Assembly: GCA_005406025.1 (NCBI GenBank)
Contig: BGZK01000143.1
Coordinates: forward strand, 248,001-312,000
Source: Eumeta japonica
Lineage: Eukaryota > Arthropoda > Insecta > Lepidoptera > Psychidae
Direction of reading: 5' to 3'
Length of the DNA stretch: 64,000 nt
The notes under the pieces are model-generated. The model did not search any database. It worked only from the letters and a program-made list of their open reading frames with translations, and was not told the origin of the DNA. Position numbers and translations under genes: made by a program. Shown piece after piece: positions 13,070 to 23,690 of this stretch (the stretch's first letter is position 1; each line of letters starts with the position of its first letter).

Positions 13070-14070
13070 TCGAAGTATGTACAATTATAATCTATGCACT
13101 TTCGCCATTTTACAAATAGCTTATCGATTCCATACCTGAAAAATTATGGAAGCGAGAATCGATAAAATCTTTGAAGGCGGTTTGACCTGACCCATCGAAA
13201 TTTAATGTTTTTCTTTACAAAAAATTGTTCAATTTGTGAAAAAAAATGGAGCAAGATCTAGGGAGTATTTTGGGTGTCAGAGACATTCCAATCGCAGCTC
13301 CTTTAATTTAGCGACCGACTGTCGTGAAGTGTGAGGTTTAGCGTTGTCCTAAAATAGCAGTGGGCTGGAGCAATTGACCAGTTTCGGTTATTGAATAGCA
13401 AGCTATTCCATCATGCTTTGCAATTATTGACAATACAGATCTGCCGTAATCCTCTGGCCAGATATTGAGAAGCTGCAGTGAATAACACCAGCACTGGTCC
13501 ACCAAACACTCGCTAGTACCTTGTTCTGAGTCAACTTTCGCTTGGGACAGGATTTACCAAGTTCTCTTGAGTTCAACCACTGTGATGAGCAATACTGATT
13601 ATAATACAGGATCCATTTTTCATCACAAGTGACAATAAGTTTTAGAATCCCCTCGTTATTGAGTAACGTAACGCAGCACCCAACGCATGTTTGATGGTAT
13701 GCTTCACTTAATTCATGCAGTACCCATTTCTCGAGCTTTTTCATCTTTCTAATTTGTTTCAAGTGAATGATAATGGTTTTGTCACTTACACCGAAGCCTG
13801 CCGCTAACCCTGACGTAGTTTGCGATGGATCTGCTTCCAAGATCATTTTTAATTCTGCGTTGTCAATTAAGGTCTCCGGTCGTCCACGGGGTTTGTTCTG
13901 TACGTCAAATTTTCCAAAGCTAAAACGTTGGCACCAAAAACGTACCGTGTTTCCTTTTAGAGTAGGTTCCTCATACACACTATTGTTCCTTTGAGCTGTT
14001 TCTACAGGTTTTAGTGCAACGGTGGAACTCGTATTCGTAAACAACGCTATATTTTAAATTTTCCTTATTG
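13070..14070 (-). pseudogene. mariner transposase, inactivated
   Basis: The protein would catalyse cut-and-paste transposition. The best reading frame (14044-13424) spans an N-terminal helix-turn-helix region with NKPRGRPETLIDN, a second helix region (GFGVSDKTIIIHLKQI), and the start of the catalytic domain with VTCDEKWILYYN, which holds the first catalytic Asp, then VWWTSAGVIHCSF. Downstream, in other frames and past stops, come DNAKPHTSRQSVAKL (second catalytic Asp, normally HDNA; here a stop precedes it), YSLDLAPF, and near 13095 a WRKCID-like terminus. The normal start is not intact. With stops and frame changes it cannot make enzyme. It belongs to the D,D34D mariner group; the exact subfamily is uncertain. 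Confidence 0.93.
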
Positions 14071-14223
14071 TGAACAGACCGATGTCAAAGGAAAATTAAA
14101 TAGCGTGAAAACAAATGAATCACTAAATTCAAAATACAAATCCAAAAGCCTAAATTTCACATAGACTTGAATTTGGGATTCCTAGCCAAACGCCAGATAT
14201 TTAAGATCAAAGTGACCAGTTCG

Positions 14224-14255
14224 ACAAAACGTCAATTTCATATATACGGACCTAG
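14224..14255 (-). repeat. mariner right terminal inverted repeat
   Basis: This is the inverse partner of 12989-13020 and is followed by the TA target duplication at 14256-14257. The outermost base differs from the left end (C instead of T on the minus strand). Confidence 0.9.
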
Positions 14256-15662
14256 TATAATAATTTATGGTGAATTTGAAAATGCTCCAAAGAACTTCTA
14301 ATGTCCTCACAAATCTGAAAGAAGTTAATCAATAAATAAATCTATTCTAAAAAAATATGCACATACGTTACCATACTAAATACAAAATTTAACGGTTATT
14401 CTCATAAGTAATTTTTTGTATAATCTATCTTTTCAGTTTTATCTTTTTTAAATATGACCGTCACGGTAGCTTTATTCATTTCAAATGTACTAATTGCTTT
14501 TTACTATTTTTTTCAAATCTACTAACAGCTTTTTTTTACAATGAGATTTTTTAACCCGAAGCAATCATGTCATCTGCTTCAAACAAAACAACAAAAAGCA
14601 GTTGAAAAAACCAGCGAGTTACAGTTTTTATCGTATATAAGCATACAGCAAAGCGTAACGTAATCATTTGTTTTTAATTAATTACACCCGTATAGCATGC
14701 TTCTGATGTGCTTACTTAAGTATGTATAGCGTGATATGGAAAACAAACTTTTGATCTATTAGAAGATTAAGATTTCTCTATCATTGCAGAAAAATGCCAA
14801 ACTCCGTGCAGTATAATTTATTTTCCCCAAGTCCATCGAGGACCACAAATAAATCAGTAATAGTAAAAATGGTAGTCCTTGAAGGACTACAAGTAATTTA
14901 TTTAATCCTTGAAAGACTGCAAATAATTTAAAAACCTATTGAATATTAATCTAAAGCTAAGTTACGCAGATATTTCTGCCCAAGCATAACCTTTTTATCG
15001 AAAAAATCTATCGACATAAGTATAATTGAAGACGAAATGTAGCCGGCTTAAATATATTGCTTGATGTACAAAGTTAAGACAACACTTTTTGTTATTTTGT
15101 TATTTTTGTGTAATGAAATGAATCTTAGCAAAAGAGATCATAAAACAATGAGACTCATTTTTTAGACAAGTATTGCTTTTAAGACTTTTGAACAATTCTA
15201 AACATTACGGTATGGTTTAAATTCAATAAAGAACTCCACCTACACTAATTACATTGGTTTAACTATAATTTTTAACCTCAAAATTTCCTTTTTTTTTTTA
15301 ATGTAATCGCTTCCGATCAAGTCATCGTCAACACCCTTGTAAGTAACATCACTACTTATAAATTACCTCTCCACAATAATCTTTTTAGAGCCTTCAGCTC
15401 TCCAATAGCTTTAGAGGTTTAAGTCATTTTACATTTCAAATTATAAAGCGGCTATCGAAAACCTCGTCTTTGGCGGAATCAAATATAATCGTCTCGATTC
15501 ACCGGTATAAAGGTCATGTTGACACCCAATCATATGGTTTCAATTTGATCCGTAGTTCAGTTCTTTGCGAAAAACGTCATCAGTGATTCTTATACATATA
15601 TTATTGCAGAGACGCAAGACGCTCATATATCTATTGTACCTATCGAATAAATTGGCACTCAC
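14256..15662. other. Intron or 3' flank of the receptor gene
   Basis: The C-terminal exon of the receptor should lie on the minus strand at lower coordinates than 15663, but the tail is poorly conserved and I could not identify it. The only structure seen here is a set of three diverged units at 14831-14930, each beginning with a GTCCTTGAAGGAC-like palindrome. Confidence 0.5.
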
Positions 15663-15770
15663 CTTGAACGCGTCCCTGAACTTGTTGGACATGATGTTGT
15701 AGAGGATGGGGTTGATGGCCGTGGACAGGAAGTACGACACCCCCGACACGTATGTCAGCACCACGTACGC
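15663..15770 (-). CDS. Receptor coding exon 3 (TM7)
   Basis: It encodes YVVLTYVSGVSYFLSTAI followed by NPILYNIMSNKFRDAFK: TM7 with NPxxY as NPILY, then helix 8. The donor GTGAGT at 15662-15657 is excellent. The acceptor is less sure: TTCAG at 15775-15771 keeps phase 0 with exon 2, but has a poor pyrimidine tract. Other AGs further upstream (for example after GCCACGAAG) would be out of phase with the exon 2 donor chosen here. Confidence 0.88.
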
Positions 15771-18183
15771 CTGAACGGTTACTTCCGCGGTTACTTCGTG
15801 GCACATCATTATTATAAAATGTTGAAGGATGAATAAAATATTTAAAAAAATCTTAATCACATAAATCAGTTTTTTTTTTATTTAGTTCCATGTCTATTGC
15901 CTCGTGTATAAAATAACAGCGTACGGAGTTTGATCGAGTTTCTTGAGTGAAAATCATTCATCTAACTATATACAGTATCTATATAAAGTAATTTTAAACA
16001 TATCTAAATTCTAAGCCGTTTTCCTCCAGCTTTACTTTGCATAATTTAAATAATAAAAATAATTGTTTCCAATTTGAATACTATTCTCAATTTCGCTTCC
16101 AGTTCTGCTCTTAATGTTGACGCCGGTCCCGATACTAAACTTGGTTCTCCTTAAGACATTTCTGCTATTTGCTGCTGTTCATACTTTTTTTGATAAAAAA
16201 TATCTTTTTTCGCATTTTAAAAAATAATTTACATCTATGCAAAATTTCATTACAATACAAAGAAAGAAACAGGCAATAAACTTATTACATGTTTAAATTA
16301 CTTCAAATTCCCCTATTTGAAAACAAAAACCAGAGCCAAGATGAATACCGGAATCTGAATCGGGATCAAAATAAAATAATAAGAATTAGCCTGCAAAGAA
16401 ATAAAACTGAAGGCAAAGACTTTTATTTATTACAGAGGTTTAAAATTTTATAAAAATCTTTCTTATTTTCTCATAAAACTTGAATATTAGTTCCTTAAAT
16501 TTGATTTGTACGAAGACACGACATAGCATAGCAGAACAATATTTATTATATTTATGACACTTCAAACACGTACTTCCAACATTTTGAGTAAAAAAATGTA
16601 TTCATTTAAAATATACAAATAGTATTTCATAAGTATATCAACATAAACATGTGGACTGCCTACTAAAACACGCCATGTAGTAATTTTGGGTTACCAATAT
16701 GGTCATCATAAATGTCTTCTATGATATTGATGAACATTTGTGGTAACAAATATTGATCACGCTAATAGGTGAGTTGATTTAGTTTTAAAAAGTAAGACCC
16801 TCAAAGATATTCATTTAAAATTATTAAAATCGTTATATCAACGTTATGTTTGAATTAAAACAACCAAGTTACCCTAAGAAGTGTTTGACTGGGAACTTCC
16901 ACTCTTTTGCCGTAGACGGCGACCAGCCGCTGCACGTGAAACGGCGCCCAGCACACGAAGAAGGACAGCGCCACTACCACTGTGGCCAAAATGATTATAC
17001 AATCTAAACAAACCATATATACCATAAAATTTCACTGTATTCACAGGTATTGTGATGCTAAAATTAGGATATTAATTTCCTTAATTTTTTTAAAAAGAGA
17101 TTCCATTGGTCTTAATTAAAAAAACAGTACGAATAGCTCCCTTCAGCAGCGCGAAAATTGTGTTAACATCGGCTGCGTGACCCCATAACACAATTCCATA
17201 GGTCAGTGCAAGCTTATCCTACACCAACAACTACAAAAGCCTGTATGTAAAAACGAGAAACGAACACTTATCTACCTTTTCTGTGCCCATGACACGCATT
17301 TTCAAGCAAACACGTTCAGTGATCACATGACAATTTTCGAGATTAATAATGATTTACACTCACCTAACATACGAATCACCCTTCGCTGCGAAGCTCCGTT
17401 TCTGTATCTGGGATGCTGCACCGGTCTGCCATTGCTCTCCAACGACATCTTCTGTTTGGGCTGTAGTATCCGCGAAGTACGCAGCTTCACGCCTATCAGC
17501 GCGTACAGCACCGTTATCACGGTCATCGGCACCACGAAGAACACGAAACTCGACAAGACGAACATCTCCTGTATGCCGGTGCCTTTCATCGTGCACAGAA
17601 TCATAGGCGCGCCCTTCGTGTTGTTCTGTTGCTCGATACCGAACTGCATCGCTTGCGGCACCGCCGTGCAGAGCGCCAACACCCATATCGCGAAGATGTA
17701 CCGTATCGCTCGCGATAGTTTGGACATGGTGTGCGATAAAAACGGCCAGCATATCGCTATGTATCTCTCTATTGTGAACGCCGTTATCGTCAGCACGGTG
17801 GCGTTCGCTGATGTCTCGGAAGCTAAGCCCAGCGTTATGCACGCCGCTTCGCCCAGTGGGTACGTGTACGGCTTCCACAACCTGTGAGTCTCGATAGGTA
17901 GTCCGCACACTAGCAACACCAAATCAGATATCGCAAGGCTGAACAGGTAAAAGTTTGTTTCGGTGTGCATAGATCTATTTCTGGCTATCACTAAACAAGT
18001 ACTTATGTTGCCCACGATGCCCGCTAAGAAAATCACCGCGTACGTGACGGTGATGACCAGTTTTAAGGAATCCGAATGTAGATCGTCCTTTTCAGGTGCC
18101 GTGTCGTTAGTGAAGTTAGAGGACGGAAACATCATCACGAAATGAGTGATATTTAGTACGGTAGGTTCCTTCAGAGTTGTCAT
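15663..18183 (-). CDS. Pyrokinin/PRXamide-type neuropeptide GPCR (partial: C-terminal tail not found)
   Basis: This rhodopsin-family receptor should sit in the plasma membrane and respond to amidated peptides ending in PRXamide (pyrokinin, PBAN, diapause hormone type). Three exons join in frame to give 345 residues. Residues 11-28 carry NIT, NFT and NDT sequons. TM1 is about 40-65, TM2 76-98, TM3 113-138, TM4 158-177, TM5 209-233, TM6 274-294 and TM7 311-333. Family marks are ETSANATVLTITAF, ERY (139-141, in place of DRY), SHTMSKLSRAI, FVCWAPFH in TM6 and NPILY in TM7; Cys115 and Cys197 are the expected disulfide pair. These marks fit pyrokinin receptors better than CAPA receptors, which differ in TM3. 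Position 146 is Trp (ICWPF), where I would expect His. The family assignment is firm; the exact subtype is not. Confidence 0.93.
15771..16872 (-). other. Receptor intron between TM6 and TM7 exons
   Basis: AT-rich intron, about 1.1 kb. Patches at 16128-16160 and 16320-16380 contain pieces such as CGGTCCCGAT and CCGGAATCTGAATCGGGATC that belong to the degenerate GGAATCG-type repeat family seen elsewhere in the window. Confidence 0.75.
16873..16979 (-). CDS. Receptor coding exon 2 (TM6)
   Basis: The 107-base exon follows a CACAG acceptor (AG at 16981-16980) and ends at a GTAAC donor starting at 16872. Joined to exon 1 it gives a Val at the junction and then VVALSFFVCWAPFHVQRL, the expected TM6 and its FxxCWxPF motif. 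Its second and third coding parts form the third extracellular loop. It ends in phase 0. Confidence 0.92.
16980..17363 (-). other. Receptor intron between loop 3 and TM6
   Basis: This 384-bp intron runs from the GTGAGT donor to the CACAG acceptor. No repeat or reading frame of note was seen. Confidence 0.85.
17364..18183 (-). CDS. Receptor coding exon 1 (start codon through TM5 and loop 3)
   Basis: It encodes residues 1-273 plus the first base of codon 274. The ATG at 18183-18181 is preferred because a strong acceptor (a T-rich tract ending GTTGCAG, cut after 18210) lies 26 bases upstream, making 18184-18209 untranslated. The frame stays open upstream to 18378, and an ATG there would give a hydrophobic leader, but that segment lies behind the acceptor. 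The exon ends at the donor GTGAGT (17363-17358), phase 1. Confidence 0.92.
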
Positions 18184-18209
18184 CTTAAACAATACAACGT
18201 CCAAGTTTT
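18184..18209 (-). other. Receptor 5' untranslated part of exon 1
   Basis: Twenty-six bases between the acceptor AG (18211-18210) and the start codon. The upstream untranslated exon(s) and promoter must lie at higher coordinates and were not found. Confidence 0.7.
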
Positions 18210-18654
18210 CTGCAACAAAAAAAAAAGAAACTCGATATAGAGGAAAGGTCATCGATGGACAGGAAATTGTTATGATACAAACAATGATTGCTTTCTTGCA
18301 AAAAGCAAATAGCAACAAAAATATAAGTTGCATTTTAAGTTTTAAGCCTACAACATTCGGGAAGTGACGTGTAACCAAATTTGTAATTAAATAATGAAAC
18401 TCGGCGGAACTTATAATTTAAATTCAGTATTCATGAACGTCTCAAGGCTGTGAGCGAGCGCTCGTCGAATATTTGACTTGTGTGAAATATTAACAGTCCC
18501 TGTGGCCCGCGGGCTGACGGCTGCCCGTCATGACAAGGCTCTGATGTGAATAAAATTTTTCCCTAACTGGTGTGCAAATTGACTCTACAGATACTCATTA
18601 TCGTCTGATGCAATGTAAATAAATAAATAATTATATGTATATTATATGTACGTC
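18210..18654. other. Upstream intron or flank of the receptor
   Basis: No exon recognised. The segment 18445-18545 is GC-richer than its neighbours, with CGCGGGCTGACGGCTGCCCG, and might be an untranslated exon or regulatory region; there is no direct evidence for either. Confidence 0.35.
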
Positions 18655-19140
18655 GGAATCAAAAACGAAACCGGTTTTGAAACTGATATTGATCAATATA
18701 AAAGATGAAGGAATCATAAACATATAAAAATAAATGTTTGTTTGTGCGCTAACGCAATGATCCGATTATGATTAAACTGATGATATATTGTACGTACGCC
18801 CGGAAATGGTGCTGAAAAAAAAAACTAGCGGTTGTCTCCGGTTTCGTCCGCAAATGTCTAACCGAACTACTGAATAAATTCCAAAAATTCCTTCAATAAT
18901 AAATATTCCTGAATAAATAAGTCTGTCAACATTTGCCCATGACTTCATCCATGAATTTATATTCCGAAGACGTTTTTAATAAATCTATTTGTCATAAAAA
19001 GCTACATTATCCCCAATAGTAAAGCTTATATTTTATTTTGAGACTAGCATTTACCCCCGACTTTATACAAGTCGAAACTGTGACTACTAGCGGAATCGGG
19101 ATCGAAATTGACATTAATCGATACAAAAGAAGAAGTTCAT
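18655..19140. repeat. Degenerate GGAATCG-type repeats with ACTAGC element ends
   Basis: Two related patches occur: 18655-18715 (GGAATCAAAAACGAAACCGG, then a TTGATCAATATAAAAGATGAAG-like end) and 19090-19135 (GGAATCGGGATCGAAATTG, then ATCGATACAAAAGAAGAAG). They are accompanied by ACTAGCGGTTGTCTCCGG at 18824-18851 and ACTAGCATTTACCCCCGAC at 19042-19065. The same pairing is seen near 44052-44215. Confidence 0.55.
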
Positions 19141-22100
19141 TCAATTCATTATATGTTCCTGCTGGCGCAGCTCCGGGTATTAACTATGTGGGCAACCCAT
19201 TTACAAGAAAGCGCAAAACAACGTCTGCCGGACCAGCTACTTTAATATAAATAAAGACATCTACAGATATTAAAAAAAAAATGTTCAATTTCAACTCGGT
19301 CTTCCGAAGCGGATTCCGTATGGAATATTGCATTATCATTTTCCTTCATAAAATTGACAAAATAGGTGCCACTATAAGAGAAACAGTAAGCATATTAATT
19401 AAAATAGCACTTTCAATTTATAACCTTTTTGACGTATAAAGCTATAGACTTAGTATTCACTACAAAATGACTACAGAGGTAGGATCAGAAACGTTGTCCA
19501 TGTTTAGAAAAGTGTGTACATCTTATGACCTTGTAAACAGGTTACGTTTTAAGTAATTTTTGTTGCATTCACTTTCAAAGCTTTATTTCTGTGTTTATTT
19601 TTTCCGCAAAATGGAAATCATAGTCCAAAACTCAGAGGAGGGATAGAAAATCATAACACAAGGAAGTGTGTAAAAAAAATAGTTCTCAAACTTTAATTTT
19701 ATGTATGGAAAGCTACCACATTTTTATTTGACGTTACGACGGTCCATATAAAACACCTGCCTTTAGTATTTCATCTGTATTTACGAAAATATAATATAGT
19801 AATAAGACTAAGACATCCCTCTTTATAATTAAATTTCAAGAACCCAAAAGTTGCCGCCAAATGAGAAATAGTAATGCAAACTTTTCAGGTTATTTACATA
19901 TACCTCTTTTAAACAATCGTGTTTCATCTTGGAAACAAGTGAACCAAATTGTTTATAATAAAATAGTTTTTTAAATTTTAATTAAAAGCACTTGAGGCCG
20001 TATTGTGATTAGCAACACACTAGAAAGATATTCCTCTATAAATACTATGTATAAAAATTACATTTCGATTATAAAACAGATGGACGCAGAAATCCCCAGG
20101 CAGATTTTAAACTATCAACACAACTACAACACATCCAGGCCCCCTCCGCCGTGGAGTGCCAGAAAAGCCGTCATGCACTTACGAGCATCTGCATTTAAGC
20201 GTCTGTGGTTGTGTGTACTTAAGTATTATATATCATCTTCTAATTTATATAAACTGAGGCCGTAACTCATTTATACATATAAAGAACATGAATTTGTACA
20301 TTCTTTCGTCCATGTTGGTAGTACCCGCATGCGTATTTGTTGTCATAAGCCGTATTCTGCATTCTGCCACACATTTATAAATTAAGTTTTCAAAATAAAT
20401 ATATGGGTCTCGTACACATGAGTGTTATGAGCTATAAGAAAATCTGAATATCAAAGTAAGTGTATGTATAGTGAAGTCTGTATTCATTTCGTACTTTTCA
20501 CCATAAACAATGTAGTAAAAAACAACCGAATTAGAATTTGACCTAGCAGGTCATTTGTTATAAATACGCGGCTTGAATCACGTATAACAAACATTCTTTA
20601 AACAAACGCGAATACTCAAGAAACGTTTAATACGATTTATAATATTGAACCGGTTCGTTTCGTAGGCATGCGCAAAATATGGGTATAAGCGGTATATCAA
20701 AGCGAAGGTCGTATAAATAAGAAGCTGCCACTACGCATCGTCAAAGCGCGTCGACCCGCGGCGAACGCGTAGTAACCTTGTGGAACTCAAAAAAGAGTTT
20801 GAAGAAATTCTACTAAGTATCGGTCGCTTGTTATAGAACATGACGAATGGATTTCTCCAAATATTATATTCCTAACACTCATTATATCAAAATACTGTTT
20901 TTGTTAATAATCTTGAATTTTTCGGGGTTCGCGTGCGCTCTCGGATTTCCAAATTGTCAGTCGATTTTTTTTTGCGCGTCCAGAAAAAGGGACGACATCG
21001 GATGAAATCCTAAACGGGTAATAAAAGATTATACAGGATTGCGAAAAACCAACTCGGGCAGCGAGTGGTCACGTACAAAAATACAGAATGTATTTGCGTC
21101 TCCTTTAACACGCTATGACTGTATTGGACAGGTGGCATCTACAGACGAGTGCCTGGCTAACGAGAAGCGCTACGAAGTACTTCTAGTTTAGAATCAGCTG
21201 TTTCATCGACGAGCCACCCCATTATTATTTCAAGAGTTGACTATAAAGGCCGCGATTTCGCTTATTACTAAAACGACCACACAATCAACGATCCGTTTTT
21301 AAAAATTTTCGTACCGTCTGAGCAAAACTGTTTTTGAAAGCTATACAACATTGAACCATAATGCAGACTTAAGGCGAAATCTTATAATGTCAATAATATA
21401 TATATACATATATATAATTAATAATATAACAATCATTAAAATAGAATAAAAAAAGGTATTAAGTAAATTTTTATTTACACTCAAAATAGTCATTTTAATT
21501 ATTCTCGTCAGAACTCACTTTAGAAATAAAGACAATACGAGACTCAATCTCAGAAAAATGTAGACTGAAATAGTACTTAAATCCTCCGGGGAAATTAAGA
21601 AATGTACTTTATTTCAAGAGTGCCCTAATTCGAACTGCTCGACGTGACATAAGAAAATTTAAGAGTGTTTTATAAATTGTTCTCTACATGCACTATTATG
21701 CATTATTATGCTTATATTGTTATTTGGTTTTTTTTTTTTAAACTGCATTTTCATTATATTCACTTTGTGGCATTATTAGGTACCGTTTGCAAATTGTGAT
21801 TTCAAATAATTTAGATATTTTTACTTTGTACATAATATAAAAACAAAAAAAAAACATATTTAATTTTTTTGTATCATTGTTTTAATTCTTTTATTCCCAT
21901 TGAAAAAAAACTTTAACCTGAACCTGAATCATCTATAGCTTCTTTTATTGATTATATTTTTTGACTTATTTAGTCCCCTTTCGCAAATAATTTTCCAATT
22001 TACCATGTCTCAGATGTTGTTTGCTTTGCAAATTTTGAGTATATTCTATCTTTTTTTAAGAGATGTTGAATCAAGTTCATTAATCTCACAACTGAGGTAT

Positions 22101-23520
22101 AAATCTCCTACCTTTTTATTGTGTAAGATTAAGGGCTTAAATTTTAGACCCTCCACGTTATCCCAGTGCAGGTTGGGGGTTTGCTAGCGAACATGTACAG
22201 TCATCACAGTTTAATGACAGCATTCGGGGTTGACGTGTAGTATAATTTGAATTAAGGCAAAAAAAGCATTGATCAATTCTTCGGTTGCCGATATCGAACT
22301 CAATAGACCATCTCCTCTCTTTGTCGGTCTCACTTACGCTTAACAAGCGTTACAAAAACTTATTAAGTCACACTCTTCTGTAAGTATACTTATAGAACGT
22401 ATCTTAGACAGGGGTAGGGACCAAACGTATGAAAATCAGACTCAATTTTCAATATTTACTATCTGGTTTTCCATCTCTCTTAACTTCATCTGGCATAAAC
22501 TTAGACTCGTATTAAGTAAAATGTTTCAACTATTTGTAATTCGATCGACCTATTATTTCTAAAACTTCATCGGATAGTATTAGACCATGTCAAAATTTTA
22601 CCATCCTCTTTTTAAAATAAAATATAACTTTACGGGTTCAGCAGAACACCGGTAAAACAAGTCCGTATCGCACTTGGCCGATTCTTCGCTTAGAAAACGA
22701 GATAACGCTTTGTGGCAATTTCTTTCCGCAACAGTGGGGAAAATTGACAGCATTTTATGGCCCACAAAATAATATTAGTGTAGGCAGTAAAGGACTACGG
22801 AATGAAGTGTCGACAGCGCCTACGCGGCGGACGACAAAGACTACTATGTGACTACTGTAGAAATGCTGAGTAATCTACTATTTGCACCTGCATGAGACCA
22901 TTAATTCCATAGATATCCATGTGAAATTAACACGTATCTACGACGTTTTAATATTTTTTTACTCGTTCAAAATTTACAATGCAATATATTGCAAATGTGC
23001 GCGTTCAATCAAAAGATCCGGGCGAGTGCGAACAGGACTCGCACCCTGAGGATTCCGTACAAATTTAATTTTGTACGTAAATATTTCATCCATCAAGAGT
23101 CACTATGATTTTTGTCCGTTTTCGATACCGGTACTGGCGAAATATTAGTTTCAGGAATTACAAAACTTTTCCTTTTTTTGTTCAAAGAATTTTTCGTTTT
23201 TTTTTAAACTGTTCGAATTTTCGAGATTCTTAAGTTTTCTAGCAGGAAGTTAATGAATTCTCCAATAGATTGGTGTACATCACGATTCATACTCCAATTG
23301 TAAGGACAAATTTGAAATCACGTAAAGTTATTTATTCATATGTTATAAATATTAATTAACGACTTTCAGATATTTCTTGCCGAATTTAATGATTCTCTGC
23401 GAATTGGAAGTGCCCTATAGGTTTTGATCTACTTGCGATTATTAAAATATAAGGTATACCTAAATGATTATATTTTCGGCGTATTTTGTTACTACGTTAA
23501 TTTAGAACCTTGATTTTTTT
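19141..23520. other. AT-rich noncoding stretch
   Basis: No gene recognised. Minor items are a TATAAATAA sequence at 20712-20720 followed by a GC-rich patch (20720-20780), an AT-dinucleotide-rich run at 21390-21425, and a fragment at 22658-22680 reading CAAGTCCGTATCGCACTTGG, which resembles the tail of the dispersed TAGGGTT repeat family. Confidence 0.5.
20712..20720 (+). promoter_or_regulatory. TATA-box-like sequence, weak promoter candidate
   Basis: TATAAATAA is followed about 28 bases later by CATCGTCAAAG and a GC-rich patch. No downstream coding exon was recognised, and such motifs are frequent by chance in AT-rich DNA. Confidence 0.15.
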
Positions 23521-23690
23521 TTACGGTCCAAGGGCCTCCAGACATAAGTATTCGACGTTAATTTCAACTTCATACCTCCCTATATTTTCGAAAAAAAGAA
23601 TTTGGACGAACAGACGGAGACACGGACAAACGGACAACGAAGTGATCCTATAAGGGTTCCTTTTTTCTCCAGAGGTAAGGAACCCTAAAA
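23521..23690 (-). repeat. Dispersed TAGGGTT repeat, copy 2
   Basis: On the minus strand it begins TAGGGTTCCTTACCTCTGGA, then AAAGGAACCCTTATAGGATC, ACTTCGTTGTCCGTTTGTCC and a run of CCGT/CTGT. It is a subfamily distinct from copies 1 and 4 but with the same layout. Confidence 0.65.

Larger units (their letters stand above)
12989..14255 (-). mobile_element. mariner-family DNA transposon, non-autonomous copy with decayed transposase
   Basis: The element is 1267 bp, the normal size for mariner. It is bounded by inverted repeats of about 32 bp and by a TA dinucleotide on each side (12987-12988 and 14256-14257), the standard mariner target duplication. The left end begins TTAGGTCGTTACATCTG and the right end, read on the minus strand, begins CTAGGTCCGTATATATG; both continue GAAATTGACGTTTT. 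The single gene lies on the minus strand and is broken. The element sits between the last visible exon of the receptor gene and the 79-bp array, so it is either in the receptor's last intron or in its 3' flank. Confidence 0.95.

Noticed and set aside
17327..17908. Long open frames on both strands overlapping the receptor exon (186 and 182 codons)
   Set aside because: They are other-frame readings of the receptor exon, which is GC-rich and codon-biased; neither resembles any protein family.
18184..18378. Upstream extension of the receptor frame to MVTRHF
   Set aside because: A strong T-rich acceptor ending GTTGCAG at 18210 lies inside it, so it is probably intron. The start at 18183 gives the expected N-terminus with sequons.
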